Of a stretch of 64,000 nt of DNA, positions 50,746-59,015 are shown piece by piece; position 1 is the stretch's first letter; every line of letters starts with the position of its first letter. The notes beneath the pieces were generated by a model. That model did no database searches and was not told the origin of the DNA. It saw only the letters and a program-made list of their open reading frames with translations. The DNA is taken from NCBI GenBank assembly GCA_964571765.1, contig CAZNDH010000004.1, forward strand, positions 1 to 64,000, read 5' to 3'. The position numbers and the translations under genes are program-made. Source of the DNA: ZC4RG35 sp964571765 (GTDB lineage Bacteria > Actinomycetota > Acidimicrobiia > Spongiisociales > ZC4RG35).

Positions 50746-51887
50746 GACCCCATTGTGGTACCGATCGCAGCCAGGCCGTGCTCATCGGTTGCGGCGAGCA
50801 CGTCGGGCAGGAGACCAGGGTCGATCCACTCGTCATCGATGTAGCCGGGGTACACCGGAAGCCTGGGCCTCAAGTCGAACCCGGCGTGGGCTGAGCGTCT
50901 CTCCAGCTCCTCGAGGTGGGGCCATGGCGCCTCGGGGTTGACCCAATCGATGGTGAGCGGCGAAACACCCCCCCAGTCGTTGATCCCCGCCTCCAGGTAG
51001 ATCTCGTATGCCTCGGTGAGGTTGGGAGGCACCTGGATGCTGGTACCGGGGCCCATGATCCACCTCGCCAGAGCGACGACACGGGCGAACCAGCGGGGCA
51101 CCGGCTCGGCCGAGCGCCGCATCGGGGTGTCCGCCTTGGCCCGGAAGTTCTGCACGATCACCTCCTGGACCGCTCCGGTGCGGTGGGCCAGGTCGGCCAG
51201 GGCGAACAGCGAGTCGACCACCTCCTCGGGGGTCTCCCCGATGCCTACCAGGATGCCGGTGGTGAACGGAACCCGGTTGCGTCCCGCCGCCTCGATGGTG
51301 GCCACCCGTAGCTCGGGACGCTTGGTCTCGGAGCGGTGATGGGGCATCCCCGGCGCGAGAAGTCGGGACGAGATGTTCTCCAGCATCATGCCCATCGACA
51401 CATTGGTTGGGCGGAGCAGGGTCATGGCGGCGTCGTCGAGAAGGCCCGGGTTGGCATGGGGGAAGAGACCGGTCTCCTCCCTGACCAGGGCCGACATCTC
51501 GGCGACGTACTCGATGGTGGAGCCGATACCTCGTCCTGCGAGGAACTCGCGTGCCTGGGGCCATCGCTCCTCCGGGGTGTCACCCAAGGTGAACAGGGCC
51601 TCGGTGCACCCGGCGGCGTCACCGGCCCGGGCCACCGCCAGCACCTCCTCAGGTCGGAGATATGTGCCCCCCGCCCCGGGCGGCTTGGCGAAGGTGCAGT
51701 AGCTGCACCGGTCCTTGCACAGGGTGGTCAGGGGGATGAACACCTTCCGGCTGTAGGTGACGGTCCGACCCCATCCGGCGTCACGAAGCGCACCCGCATG
51801 GTCCAACAGAGGACGGTCCGGGGTGGCCCCGGTCAGGTAGTCGAGGGCAAGATCACGGTCGGGGGAAGGGTGCCCGGCGTTGGTCAC
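50742..51887 (-). CDS. cofG: FO synthase subunit CofG
   Basis: Second radical SAM enzyme of FO synthesis. The 381-residue protein has the cluster motif CKDRCSYCTF near residue 57-66 and downstream EYVAEMSALVREETGLFPHANPG and NDWGGVSPLTIDWVNPE typical of CofG. It overlaps cofH and the SDR gene by 4 nt each. Together with cofH it allows F420 use by the luciferase-like and PPOX-type enzymes in this window. Confidence 0.95.
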   Translation of the reverse strand: MTNAGHPSPDRDLALDYLTGATPDRPLLDHAGALRDAGWGRTVTYSRKVFIPLTTLCKDRCSYCTFAKPPGAGGTYLRPEEVLAVARAGDAAGCTEALFTLGDTPEERWPQAREFLAGRGIGSTIEYVAEMSALVREETGLFPHANPGLLDDAAMTLLRPTNVSMGMMLENISSRLLAPGMPHHRSETKRPELRVATIEAAGRNRVPFTTGILVGIGETPEEVVDSLFALADLAHRTGAVQEVIVQNFRAKADTPMRRSAEPVPRWFARVVALARWIMGPGTSIQVPPNLTEAYEIYLEAGINDWGGVSPLTIDWVNPEAPWPHLEELERRSAHAGFDLRPRLPVYPGYIDDEWIDPGLLPDVLAATDEHGLAAIGTTMGS

Positions 51888-52660
51888 GAGATTCCCGACG
51901 AGCCCGCCCCGACCACTCCCCCGTCGACGGGGACGACGACTCCGGTCATCCAGTCGGAGGCGTCGGAGGCGAGATACACGATCATCCGGGCGACGTCTTC
52001 GGGCTCACCGACCCGTCCCAAGGGATGCATCCGTGCCGTGGCCGCCTCGTCGGTGAGCAACGACCCGGCCAACCGGGTGCGCACCACCGCCGGAGCCACC
52101 GCGTTCACCCGCACTTTGGGGGCTAGTTCGAGGGCGAGCTGCCGGGTGAGGTGGATGAGACCCGCCTTGGAGACGTTGTAGGCGCCCATGAGGGCGCTGG
52201 GACGGAGACCAGCCACCGAGGCCACGTTGACCACCGCCCCTCCATGCTCACCCATCCAGGCGTGATGGGCGGCCCGTACCCAGAGGAGGGGGGCCCTCAG
52301 GTTCACCGCCCAGGTCTTGTCCAACGCACCGAGGTCGACCTCCATCAGATTTCCTGCCGCCGGATTGGTCCCGGCATTGTTGATCAGGATGTCGAGCGAG
52401 CCGAACCGCTCCACCGTAGCCCGGGAAGTGTCGTCGGCCGAGTCCTCGGAGTCGGCCCGGGCCGGCAAGGCCAGCAGCCGTCCCCCTTCGACCCCGGCGT
52501 CGATCAGCTGCGACCGGGCCCGTTCGATGTTCTCCGGCTTGCGCGAGCAGATGGTGATCCCGGCGGCGCCACTGCGGGCCAGCTCGAGGGCGGTGGCCTG
52601 GCCGATCCCACGGCTGGCGCCGGTGACCACTGCGACCCTGCCTTCCACCGAGATTTCCAT
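51884..52660 (-). CDS. Short-chain dehydrogenase/reductase
   Basis: A 258-residue classical SDR with the NAD(P) motif TGASRGIG (14-21), NNAGTNPAAG, the catalytic serine in NVASV and YNVSK. Typical 3-oxoacyl-ACP reductase-like length and ending (WMTGVVVPVDGG). Substrate unknown. It is co-translated with cofG (GTGA), so it might act with an F420 enzyme, but the link is positional. Confidence 0.9.
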   Translation of the reverse strand: MEISVEGRVAVVTGASRGIGQATALELARSGAAGITICSRKPENIERARSQLIDAGVEGGRLLALPARADSEDSADDTSRATVERFGSLDILINNAGTNPAAGNLMEVDLGALDKTWAVNLRAPLLWVRAAHHAWMGEHGGAVVNVASVAGLRPSALMGAYNVSKAGLIHLTRQLALELAPKVRVNAVAPAVVRTRLAGSLLTDEAATARMHPLGRVGEPEDVARMIVYLASDASDWMTGVVVPVDGGVVGAGSSGIS

Positions 52661-52680
52661 GAGTGGAGGGACGGTAGCGG

Positions 52681-53178
52681 TCAGTGACCGCCCCGCTTCA
52701 CCCCGCCGTACTTCATCCGGGTATCGGACAGGGCGGCGGCGCGGGTGTCGTCGTCGCTGATCCCGGCGGTCACCACCTCCCCGATGAACAGGGTGTGGGT
52801 GCCCAGGTCGTGTGATTCCCTCACTTCACACTCCATCCAGGCGATCGCCTCCTCGAAGATCGGCACCCCGGTGTCACCCTGGCGGACCGGGCGCCCGTTG
52901 AGCATGGAGCCGTTCCGCTCGGCCGGCTTGGAGAACTTGACGAATACCCGGGTGTCTTCGGAGGACCACAGGTTGACTGAAAAGGATCCGCCCTCGCTGA
53001 TGAGACGATGGGTCACCGCGCTGTTGTCGATCCCCACGCCGACCAGCACCGGATCCATGCTGAGCTGGGTCACCCAACTGGCGGTCATCCCGTTCCACTC
53101 CTCGCCGTGGGCCGAGCCGATCAGCACCAGGGCGTTGGGGATCTTCCAGGTGACCTTGTTGAGCAGCTCGCTGTCCAC
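52681..53178 (-). CDS. Flavin reductase-like (FMN-binding split barrel) protein
   Basis: The 165-residue protein has the flavin reductase domain: NALVLIGSAHGEEWNGMTASWVTQLSMDPVLVGVGID and SFSVNLWSSED, followed by a late H-T-L-F-I-GEV. Members reduce flavins or act as NAD(P)H oxidoreductases. GTG 53178 has GGAGGGAAGC upstream. It heads the SDR-cofG-cofH group, 20 bp before the SDR gene, and is divergent from the universal stress gene. Confidence 0.85.
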   Translation of the reverse strand: MDSELLNKVTWKIPNALVLIGSAHGEEWNGMTASWVTQLSMDPVLVGVGIDNSAVTHRLISEGGSFSVNLWSSEDTRVFVKFSKPAERNGSMLNGRPVRQGDTGVPIFEEAIAWMECEVRESHDLGTHTLFIGEVVTAGISDDDTRAAALSDTRMKYGGVKRGGH

Positions 53179-53210
53179 CGCTTCCCTCCGCAGAGACGAC
53201 TCGGTGACCC

Positions 53211-53216
53211 TAATCT
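53211..53216 (+). promoter_or_regulatory. Leaderless -10 of the universal stress protein gene
   Basis: TAATCT with a 6-nt spacer to the GTG at 53223. Confidence 0.6.
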
Positions 53217-53222
53217 CGCTCT

Positions 53223-53732
53223 GTGCGCATCCTGGTCGCCACCACCGGCGTGCTTCCCGCGGGCCCGGTCGCCGAGTTCTGCAAGATGCTCATAGGGGAG
53301 AACCCCGAGGTCACGGTGATGACCGTGGTCCGGGTTCCCCGTTCCTTCCTCGAGTCTCTCGACGACAACGTCCGGCGGTCGTTCCTCGACGACTCCGACG
53401 CCGACGCCGCCTCGGCCGAGGAGAAGGCGGCCCGCTATCTGGAGGAGCGAGGCCGGCGAGCGGTCGACCCGATCTGTGCCGCCCTGGCCGCGGTCGACAT
53501 CCAGTCGGATGTGCGTTTCGTGGAAGGCGACGACCCGGCGGAGGCCATCATCAAGACCGCAGAGGCAGTGGGGGCGGAGATGGTCATCCTCGGGGCAACA
53601 CGGAGGCTGTTCACCGAAGAGGCGTGGAAGAGCGTCTCGGCCCGGGTGATGGTCAATTCCCACCTCCCTGTCCTTCTCGTGCCCGGCACCCGCATCGAAG
53701 ACACCCACGAGATGCCCATCCTGGAATTGTGA
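53223..53732 (+). CDS. UspA-like universal stress protein
   Basis: A 169-residue single-domain Usp-fold protein: RILVATTGV at the start and EMVILGATRRLF followed by VMVNSHLPVLLVPG at the end. The ATP-binding G-x2-G-x9-G(S/T) motif is incomplete (GATRRLF), so it may not bind ATP. It lies beside a DosR/DosS-like pair, whose regulon in mycobacteria is rich in Usp proteins. Confidence 0.82.
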   Translation: MRILVATTGVLPAGPVAEFCKMLIGENPEVTVMTVVRVPRSFLESLDDNVRRSFLDDSDADAASAEEKAARYLEERGRRAVDPICAALAAVDIQSDVRFVEGDDPAEAIIKTAEAVGAEMVILGATRRLFTEEAWKSVSARVMVNSHLPVLLVPGTRIEDTHEMPILEL

Positions 53733-53781
53733 GGCCCGGGTCGCGGTACCGAGTGAAGGCTGGAGGCAGTTCCCGGGGCGA

Positions 53782-53799
53782 CCGGCGCATCCCCGCCGG
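53782..53799. terminator. Convergent hairpin between the Usp and response-regulator genes
   Basis: CCGGCG-CATCCC-CGCCGG, a perfect 6-bp stem with 6-nt loop, stands in the 97-bp gap between two convergent stop codons. No U-tract on either side; a bidirectional stop is plausible. Confidence 0.4.
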
Positions 53800-53829
53800 C
53801 CGTCACGGCAGGATCGATGCCGTGCTAGG

Positions 53830-54507
53830 TCAGAGCTCTTCCCAGCTCTCGGCGATCTGCTGATCGCTTTTCGAAGCCTCGGCGCGGGCCACGTACGCGG
53901 CTGCCTCGCTGCGGCGGCTCATTCCCATCTTGGCGAGCAGTGTGGACACATAGTTCTTGACCGTCTTCTCGGCGAGGAACATCTCATCAGCGATCTGACG
54001 GTTGGTCAGCCCGTCGGCGATGTGCTTTACGATGACCCGCTCCTGTTTGGTGAGCCGGGAGAGCAGCTCGTCGTCCTCGCCACCCGAGCGGAGCCTGGAG
54101 AACAGCTTCTTGGTCATCTCCGGGTCGAGCAGCGACTCCCCTGACCCCACCTTGCGAATGTCCTCGACCAGGTCGGTGGTCCGGATGCGCTTGAGCACGT
54201 ATCCGGAGGCCCCGGCGAGGATCGCCGACATCAGGGCTTCCTCGTCGGCGAACGAGGTGAGCATCAGCACCTTCACCTTGGGGAAGCGCTCCCTGATGTC
54301 GCGGCATGCCTCCACGCCGCTCTTGTCGGGAAGGCGGACGTCGAGGAGGACCACATCGGGGCTGTCGTAGCCAACCCGACGCACCGCCTCCTCGGCAGTC
54401 CCTGCCTCTCCGACCACCGTCATGTCGTCCTCGGCCTCGATCATCGCCTTGACCCCGGCGCGGACCACCTCGTGGTCGTCGACCAGGAGAACCCGGAGTT
54501 CGCCCAT
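53830..54507 (-). CDS. DosR/NarL-family response regulator
   Basis: A 225-residue regulator with an N-terminal receiver domain (phosphoacceptor D56 in LLDVRLPDKSG; acidic pocket VDDHE; K in GYVLKRI) and a LuxR-type HTH (LTKQERVIVKHIADGLTNRQIADEMFLAEKTVKNY). Sequence around the HTH is close to DevR/DosR, the hypoxia regulator. ATG 54507 follows TACCGT by 6 nt. The kinase gene is immediately divergent. Confidence 0.88.
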   Translation of the reverse strand: MGELRVLLVDDHEVVRAGVKAMIEAEDDMTVVGEAGTAEEAVRRVGYDSPDVVLLDVRLPDKSGVEACRDIRERFPKVKVLMLTSFADEEALMSAILAGASGYVLKRIRTTDLVEDIRKVGSGESLLDPEMTKKLFSRLRSGGEDDELLSRLTKQERVIVKHIADGLTNRQIADEMFLAEKTVKNYVSTLLAKMGMSRRSEAAAYVARAEASKSDQQIAESWEEL

Positions 54508-54513
54508 GTGTCT

Positions 54514-54519
54514 ACGGTA
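54514..54519 (-). promoter_or_regulatory. Leaderless -10 of the response regulator
   Basis: TACCGT on the minus strand with a 6-nt spacer to the ATG at 54507; 8 bp separate it from the opposite -10 at 54528. Confidence 0.55.
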
Positions 54520-54527
54520 GCCGTCGT

Positions 54528-54533
54528 TATCGT
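54528..54533 (+). promoter_or_regulatory. Leaderless -10 of the sensor kinase
   Basis: TATCGT with a 6-nt spacer to the ATG at 54540. Confidence 0.55.
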
Positions 54534-54539
54534 CCATTC

Positions 54540-55655
54540 ATGGCCCGATCCCCCAGCCTCGACCGCCTCGCCGGCCTGATCGAGGCCGCGGCCGCCGTCG
54601 TCGGGGAGGGCGACCTCGACCACCTGCTTCGGCGTTTGGTATCCGAGGCGCGGGCAGCCACCGGCGCGCCTTTTGCCGCCCTGGGCGTCATCGGGGAGCA
54701 CGGCGTCCTCACCGAGTTCATCTATGACGGAATCGACGAGCGCACCGCCACCATGATCGGTCACCTGCCCACCGGCCGGGGGGTGCTGGGAACCGTGATA
54801 CGTGAGAACCGGACCATCGTCCTCGAAGTCATCTCAGATCACCCCGACTCCTACGGGTTCCCCCCTCATCACCCGGAAATGACCAGCTTTCTCGGTGTTC
54901 CCGTCGCCGTCGCCGACCGCGCCTTCGGCAACCTCTACCTCACTGAGAAAGAGGGTGGGTTCACCGCCGACGACGTGGTGGTGGTGGAGGCACTGAGCCG
55001 CATCGCAGGAGCCGCCGTCCAGACCTCGCGGCTCCAGAACCGATTGCGCGCTCTGGCAGTGATCGAGGAGCGCAACCGAATCGCCGCCGATCTCCATGAT
55101 TCGGTGATCCAGGACCTGTTCGCCGTCGGCCTTGGCCTCCAATCCCTGGCTACTCGGGTTCCCGACCAGTCGGCCGCCCAGGTGCTGGATGATTCGGTGG
55201 ATCGGCTCGACCACTCGGTGAACACCCTGCGCAACTACATCTTCGAGCTCAAGGACAGCTCTCAGCTCACCATTCCTCTCGGCGAGCGACTCCAGGAGAT
55301 GGTCGCCCGCATGGGATCGGTCTACCCCTCCAGGGTCAGGCTCACCATCGAAGGGCTGCCCGGCGGCGTCGGTGACGAGGACGACACCGTGCTGATGCTG
55401 GCCACCGAGGCGCTCTCCAACGCCCTACGCCACGCCGGCGCCGGCAACGTCGAGATCACCGTGGGCGCCACCGAGGATCAGCTTCTGCTCGAGGTGGTGG
55501 ACGACGGCGTCGGGTTCGACCCGACGGTCATGTCGCCGGGCATGGGTCTGTCCAATATGAAGGCCAGGGCGGCCACTGTGGGGGGGACCCTCGGGGTGAA
55601 GAGCGAACCGGGACAGGGCACCACGGTGACCTGTCGCCTCCCTAGGAGGATGTGA
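54540..55655 (+). CDS. DosS-like GAF sensor histidine kinase
   Basis: A 371-residue cytoplasmic kinase: one GAF domain (residues about 22-165) with the DosS/DosT-type signature HPDSYGFPPHHPEMTSFLGVPV (in part), a HisKA_3 dimerisation domain with H186 in ERNRIAADLHDSVIQDLF and a C-terminal ATPase (ALSNALRHAG, DDGVGFD). Mycobacterial DosS has two GAFs and heme in the first; here only one remains, so heme sensing is possible but unproven. Its stop overlaps the convergent SRPBCC gene by 14 nt. Confidence 0.87.
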   Translation: MARSPSLDRLAGLIEAAAAVVGEGDLDHLLRRLVSEARAATGAPFAALGVIGEHGVLTEFIYDGIDERTATMIGHLPTGRGVLGTVIRENRTIVLEVISDHPDSYGFPPHHPEMTSFLGVPVAVADRAFGNLYLTEKEGGFTADDVVVVEALSRIAGAAVQTSRLQNRLRALAVIEERNRIAADLHDSVIQDLFAVGLGLQSLATRVPDQSAAQVLDDSVDRLDHSVNTLRNYIFELKDSSQLTIPLGERLQEMVARMGSVYPSRVRLTIEGLPGGVGDEDDTVLMLATEALSNALRHAGAGNVEITVGATEDQLLLEVVDDGVGFDPTVMSPGMGLSNMKARAATVGGTLGVKSEPGQGTTVTCRLPRRM

Positions 55656-56085
55656 GTGACTCGGCGAGACGGTCCACCCAATTGCGCACCGTCGCCTCGG
55701 CCACCCGCCCCAGCAGGGCGCGGTCGAGGATGCGACCCACTGCTCCCAAAGGGGGGTCGTACGTCCCTCTCAGGGTGAGCCTGGTCCGGTCCATGCCCTC
55801 GTTGGTCAAGACCAGATCTGCCCTCAACTGGGGAAAGACAGCGTCGGCACCGACCGCGGCCCAGCTGATCGGGTAGACCAGACCCCTCCGTTGGATCTCA
55901 GGGATGCCCACCTCGAGGATCACCGCTTTGTCCACCGGGCCACTGGGTCCCACCCTGGATCGCAACTCCTCGCCATGGCGATAAGCGACGTCGGCCCAAT
56001 CTCCCATCTCGGAGCGAGCCTGGTCGATCCGGCGTTGCGCCTCACCCAACCCCAGCTGCACCGAGGCCGAGTACTCGACGAACAT
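55642..56085 (-). CDS. SRPBCC/START-like domain protein
   Basis: The 147-residue protein MFVEYSASVQLGLG has the ligand-binding SRPBCC fold pattern, with a beta-rich middle (RLTLRGTYDPPLG) and a long C-terminal helix (AEATVRNWVDRLAESL). No catalytic motif. It starts one base inside the stop of the PPOX gene (TGATG), so the two are coupled. Confidence 0.65.
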   Translation of the reverse strand: MFVEYSASVQLGLGEAQRRIDQARSEMGDWADVAYRHGEELRSRVGPSGPVDKAVILEVGIPEIQRRGLVYPISWAAVGADAVFPQLRADLVLTNEGMDRTRLTLRGTYDPPLGAVGRILDRALLGRVAEATVRNWVDRLAESLTSS

Positions 56086-56546
56086 CAGAGACGGCCCGGT
56101 TTGGTCCGATGACTGAAGCCGGAGCCGGACACCATCCCCGATACCTCCTCGATACCCACCGTGACGACGTGGGGCAACCCGGTCATAGGCTGGAGCCCGC
56201 CCCGACTCAGGGGCGATCCGATCGCCGCCCGGTACTTGTCGAGCAGCTTGGCGACCACTCGGGCCCTCAACTCTTGGTCGTCGGTCTCTCGGGCATTGCC
56301 ATCGACGATGACACTGGCCCACTCCCCCGACTCCGGATCGAATCGGGAGGCCTCAACGCACACCTCAGGGTTGGCCCGTATCGCCTCTAGCTTCCGCCCG
56401 GCAATGGTGCGGAACACGATGAAGTCCCCGTCGAGGACGAACGACATCGGGGTGACATAAGGCCGACCCTCCGAGACCACTCCGAGGTGGGCCACCGGGG
56501 CGTCCTCGAGCAGGGCCAGGGCTTCTTCGCGGGTCATCGGGTTCAT
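56085..56546 (-). CDS. Pyridoxamine 5'-phosphate oxidase-like (PPOX, F420/FMN-binding) protein
   Basis: A 153-residue split-barrel protein: AHLGVVSEGRPYVTPMSFVLDGDFIVFRT, then GRKLEAIRANPEVCVEA, typical of PPOX-class proteins that bind FMN, F420 or heme degradation products. The ATG at 56546 has GAGGGGA directly upstream. A palindromic GGCC-N4-GTCC site lies 38-49 nt before the start. Related PPOX genes belong to the mycobacterial DosR regulon. Confidence 0.82.
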   Translation of the reverse strand: MNPMTREEALALLEDAPVAHLGVVSEGRPYVTPMSFVLDGDFIVFRTIAGRKLEAIRANPEVCVEASRFDPESGEWASVIVDGNARETDDQELRARVVAKLLDKYRAAIGSPLSRGGLQPMTGLPHVVTVGIEEVSGMVSGSGFSHRTKPGRL

Positions 56547-56583
56547 TCCCCTCAGGGTGCTGCTTGTCCCCCGTTTTCCCTAC

Positions 56584-56595
56584 GGCCAAAAGTCC
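56584..56595. promoter_or_regulatory. DosR-box-like palindrome upstream of the PPOX gene
   Basis: GGCCAAAAGTCC (GGACTTTTGGCC on the minus strand) has the GG(A/G)C-N4-G(T/C)CC architecture of DosR sites, which centre on GGACT..AGTCC. It stands 38 nt before the PPOX start and within 2 kb of the DosRS-like pair. One imperfect site, hence modest confidence. Confidence 0.35.
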
Positions 56596-56747
56596 TTTTT
56601 GCACCCGCTACCCGAATGACCGACGGATACAGGCGCCGAGCCGATCCATCACCACCGGCTCATCGGCCCCTGCCGCCGAGACGACGGTCGGGCTGCGGTA
56701 CGAGGTGAGCCGAGCGCAGCGAGACTGAATCTGTCCCACCCTGTTCG

Positions 56748-56753
56748 TAGGTT
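56748..56753 (+). promoter_or_regulatory. Leaderless -10 of the zinc-ribbon-like gene
   Basis: TAGGTT with a 7-nt spacer to the ATG at 56761. The 200-bp gap before it contains the DosR-like palindrome and a CCGAGCGCAGCGAG element (56710-56723), with no gene seen. Confidence 0.5.
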
Positions 56754-56760
56754 GTCGATC

Positions 56761-57117
56761 ATGGAATGGTGTGAGCACAAACCGGTGTGGGTCGGACGGG
56801 TGGCCGTCTCGGCCTGTGCCGACTGCGGCCGGGTCGAGTGGTTCTCCACCTCGGGGCCCATCGACCCCGCCGAGGCGATGGCAGTGTTGTTCGGCAGCTT
56901 CGAGATGGTGGGACCACTTGACGCGCTGGGAGCCCCGGCGCCCCGGGTGCTCGCCTACCGTCCCCCTTCAGGCAGGAAGCGGTCCAACCTGGACGCCATC
57001 CCCAGGCGGGTGTGGCTCAAGGCCGGGCCTCACCTCTGGATGTCCCACGATGGGGAGACCCTCCTGCTCGCCCCGACCCGACCTCTGGTCTTCGACAACC
57101 TCTCCCGGGGGGCCTAG
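56761..57117 (+). CDS. Small hypothetical protein with CxH...CxxC motif
   Basis: A 118-residue soluble protein. C4-x-H6 and C18-x2-C21 in MEWCEHKPVWVGRVAVSACADC suggest a small zinc-binding knuckle; the rest is beta-rich with no family I recognise. Its stop overlaps the end of the convergent ABC exporter gene by 4 nt. Confidence 0.55.
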   Translation: MEWCEHKPVWVGRVAVSACADCGRVEWFSTSGPIDPAEAMAVLFGSFEMVGPLDALGAPAPRVLAYRPPSGRKRSNLDAIPRRVWLKAGPHLWMSHDGETLLLAPTRPLVFDNLSRGA

Positions 57118-58994
57118 CCGACCAGGCCGAACTGGGTCTCGTAGAGCTCGGCGAACAGGCCCCCACCCGAGACCAGTGTCTTGTGGTCGCCGCGCTCCAC
57201 GATCCTCCCCTCGTCGAGCACCAGGATCTGGTCGGCTTTTCGCACCGTAGACAACCGGTGGGCGATCACGATCGAGGTGCGACCCTCCATCAGAGTCTCC
57301 AGCGCCCCCTGGATCAGCGCCTCCGAACGAGAGTCGAGATGCGAGGTTGCTTCGTCGAGGATCAGCACCCGGGGGTCCTCGAGGAGGACCCGGGCGATGG
57401 AGATCCGCTGTTTCTCACCCCCGGAGAGGCGGTATCCCCGCTCGCCGACCACCGTCTCGTATCCTTCGGGGAGACGGCTGATCATGTCGTGGATATTGGC
57501 CGCTCGCGCCGCTTCGACCATCTCTTCCTCGGTGGCCCCGGGTCGGGCGTAACGGAGGTTGGCGGCGATGGTGTCGTGGAAGAGGTACGACTCCTGGGTG
57601 ACGACTCCCACCGTGGCCGCCAGGTCTCGAGGGTCGATATCGCGGACGTCGACTCCGTCGATGAGAACTGCCCCCTCGGTGACGTCATAGAGTCGGGGTA
57701 CCAGGTAGGAAACCGTCGTCTTTCCCGCACCTGAGGGCCCTACCAGGGCGGTCAGAGTTCCCGGCTCGGCGACGAAGCTGACATCTTCGAGGGCCAGGTC
57801 ACGGGTGGAGGCTTGGGGCAGGGCCACCTCGCCGGTATCCCTGCTCCAGAAGCGACGCACCGCGGCAAGGCCCTCCGGTTGGCCAGACCGGTAGCGAAAT
57901 GACACGTCGAGGAACTCGACGCGGCCCCGTGCGGACAGAGCTATGGGCAACAGTGGGGCGGGGACATCGGTTTCGAGGTCGAGCACCTCGAAGACCCGCT
58001 CGAAGGAGACCAGAGACGTCGCCAATTCGACCCGGGAGTTGGAGATCGCCGACAACGGGCCATATAGCTGACCGAGGAGGGTGGAGAACATCACGATGGT
58101 CCCCAGGGTGACCACCTCGTTGATCACCATCAGCCCGCCCACCCAGAACACCGCGGCGGTCCCCATCGCCGATACCATGCCAAGGGCGGCGAAGAACCCG
58201 CGTCCCACCATGGCCCTCCTGATCGAGTAGTCCCGCACCAAGGCTGCCTGCGAGGAGAAACGTTCCTTCTCCTCGTCCCAGCGGCCAAACAGGCGAACCA
58301 GAAGCGCGCCGCTGACATTGAACGCCTCCTGAAGGATCCCCGACATCTTCGCCTGGTGCTCCATCTCCTGCTGGGTGACCCGCCGCAGGATCCTGGCCAC
58401 CCTCCTCGCCGGGAAGACGAACAGGGGCAGGGCGGCCACCGCGAGCAGGGTGAGCCGCCAATCGGCCTGGACCATCACCACCAGGATCACCATCACCGAG
58501 ACCAGATTGGAGACGATGGTGACCAAGGTGCCGGTTATCGCCTGCTGTGCCCCGACCACGTCGGAATTGAGACGATTCATGAGCTCACCGGTCTTGGTGG
58601 CGGTGAAGAACCTCAGCGACATCTTCTGCAGGTGGTCATAGAGCGCCCGACGTAGGTCGAAGATGATCCCCTCACCGACCCGTGAGGAGAACCAGCGCTG
58701 GGCCACCCCGACCAGTGCGTTGACCAGGGGGACCATGACCATCCCCAGCCCGAGGAGGGTGAGCAGCCGGACGTCGCCGGCCGGCAGGGCGGTGTCGACC
58801 AGCTCCCGTATGAGGAGCGCCGGAACCACGGACAGCCCGGAGATCACCATGATGGTGGCCATGACCCCTGTCAGGTCTCTCCGGTAGGGACTCCCGTAGC
58901 TCCACACCCGGGCGAGCAAGTCCCGATCGAGATCGGGGCGGTCCCTCTCCTCGTCGTACCTTACGTAGCTCGACCAGCCGCCGTGGTGGTAGAT
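57114..58994 (-). CDS. ABC exporter, fused permease and ATPase, probable AUC start
   Basis: A half-transporter of the lipid A/multidrug exporter type: six hydrophobic segments in residues about 40-320, then an ATPase with Walker A VGPSGAGKTT, signature LSGGEKQR and Walker B VLILDEATSHLD. The first in-frame canonical codon is TTG 58919, but the 25 codons before it read YHHGGWSSYVRYDEERDRPD, the usual N-terminus of this family. The frame opens after a TAG at 59016 with GGAGG and then ATC at 58994, so an AUC start, or a sequencing error in ATG, is proposed. Substrate unknown. Confidence 0.8.
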   Translation of the reverse strand: MYHHGGWSSYVRYDEERDRPDLDRDLLARVWSYGSPYRRDLTGVMATIMVISGLSVVPALLIRELVDTALPAGDVRLLTLLGLGMVMVPLVNALVGVAQRWFSSRVGEGIIFDLRRALYDHLQKMSLRFFTATKTGELMNRLNSDVVGAQQAITGTLVTIVSNLVSVMVILVVMVQADWRLTLLAVAALPLFVFPARRVARILRRVTQQEMEHQAKMSGILQEAFNVSGALLVRLFGRWDEEKERFSSQAALVRDYSIRRAMVGRGFFAALGMVSAMGTAAVFWVGGLMVINEVVTLGTIVMFSTLLGQLYGPLSAISNSRVELATSLVSFERVFEVLDLETDVPAPLLPIALSARGRVEFLDVSFRYRSGQPEGLAAVRRFWSRDTGEVALPQASTRDLALEDVSFVAEPGTLTALVGPSGAGKTTVSYLVPRLYDVTEGAVLIDGVDVRDIDPRDLAATVGVVTQESYLFHDTIAANLRYARPGATEEEMVEAARAANIHDMISRLPEGYETVVGERGYRLSGGEKQRISIARVLLEDPRVLILDEATSHLDSRSEALIQGALETLMEGRTSIVIAHRLSTVRKADQILVLDEGRIVERGDHKTLVSGGGLFAELYETQFGLVG

Positions 58995-59015
58995 AGTCCC
59001 TCCTTTGGCCGAAGC

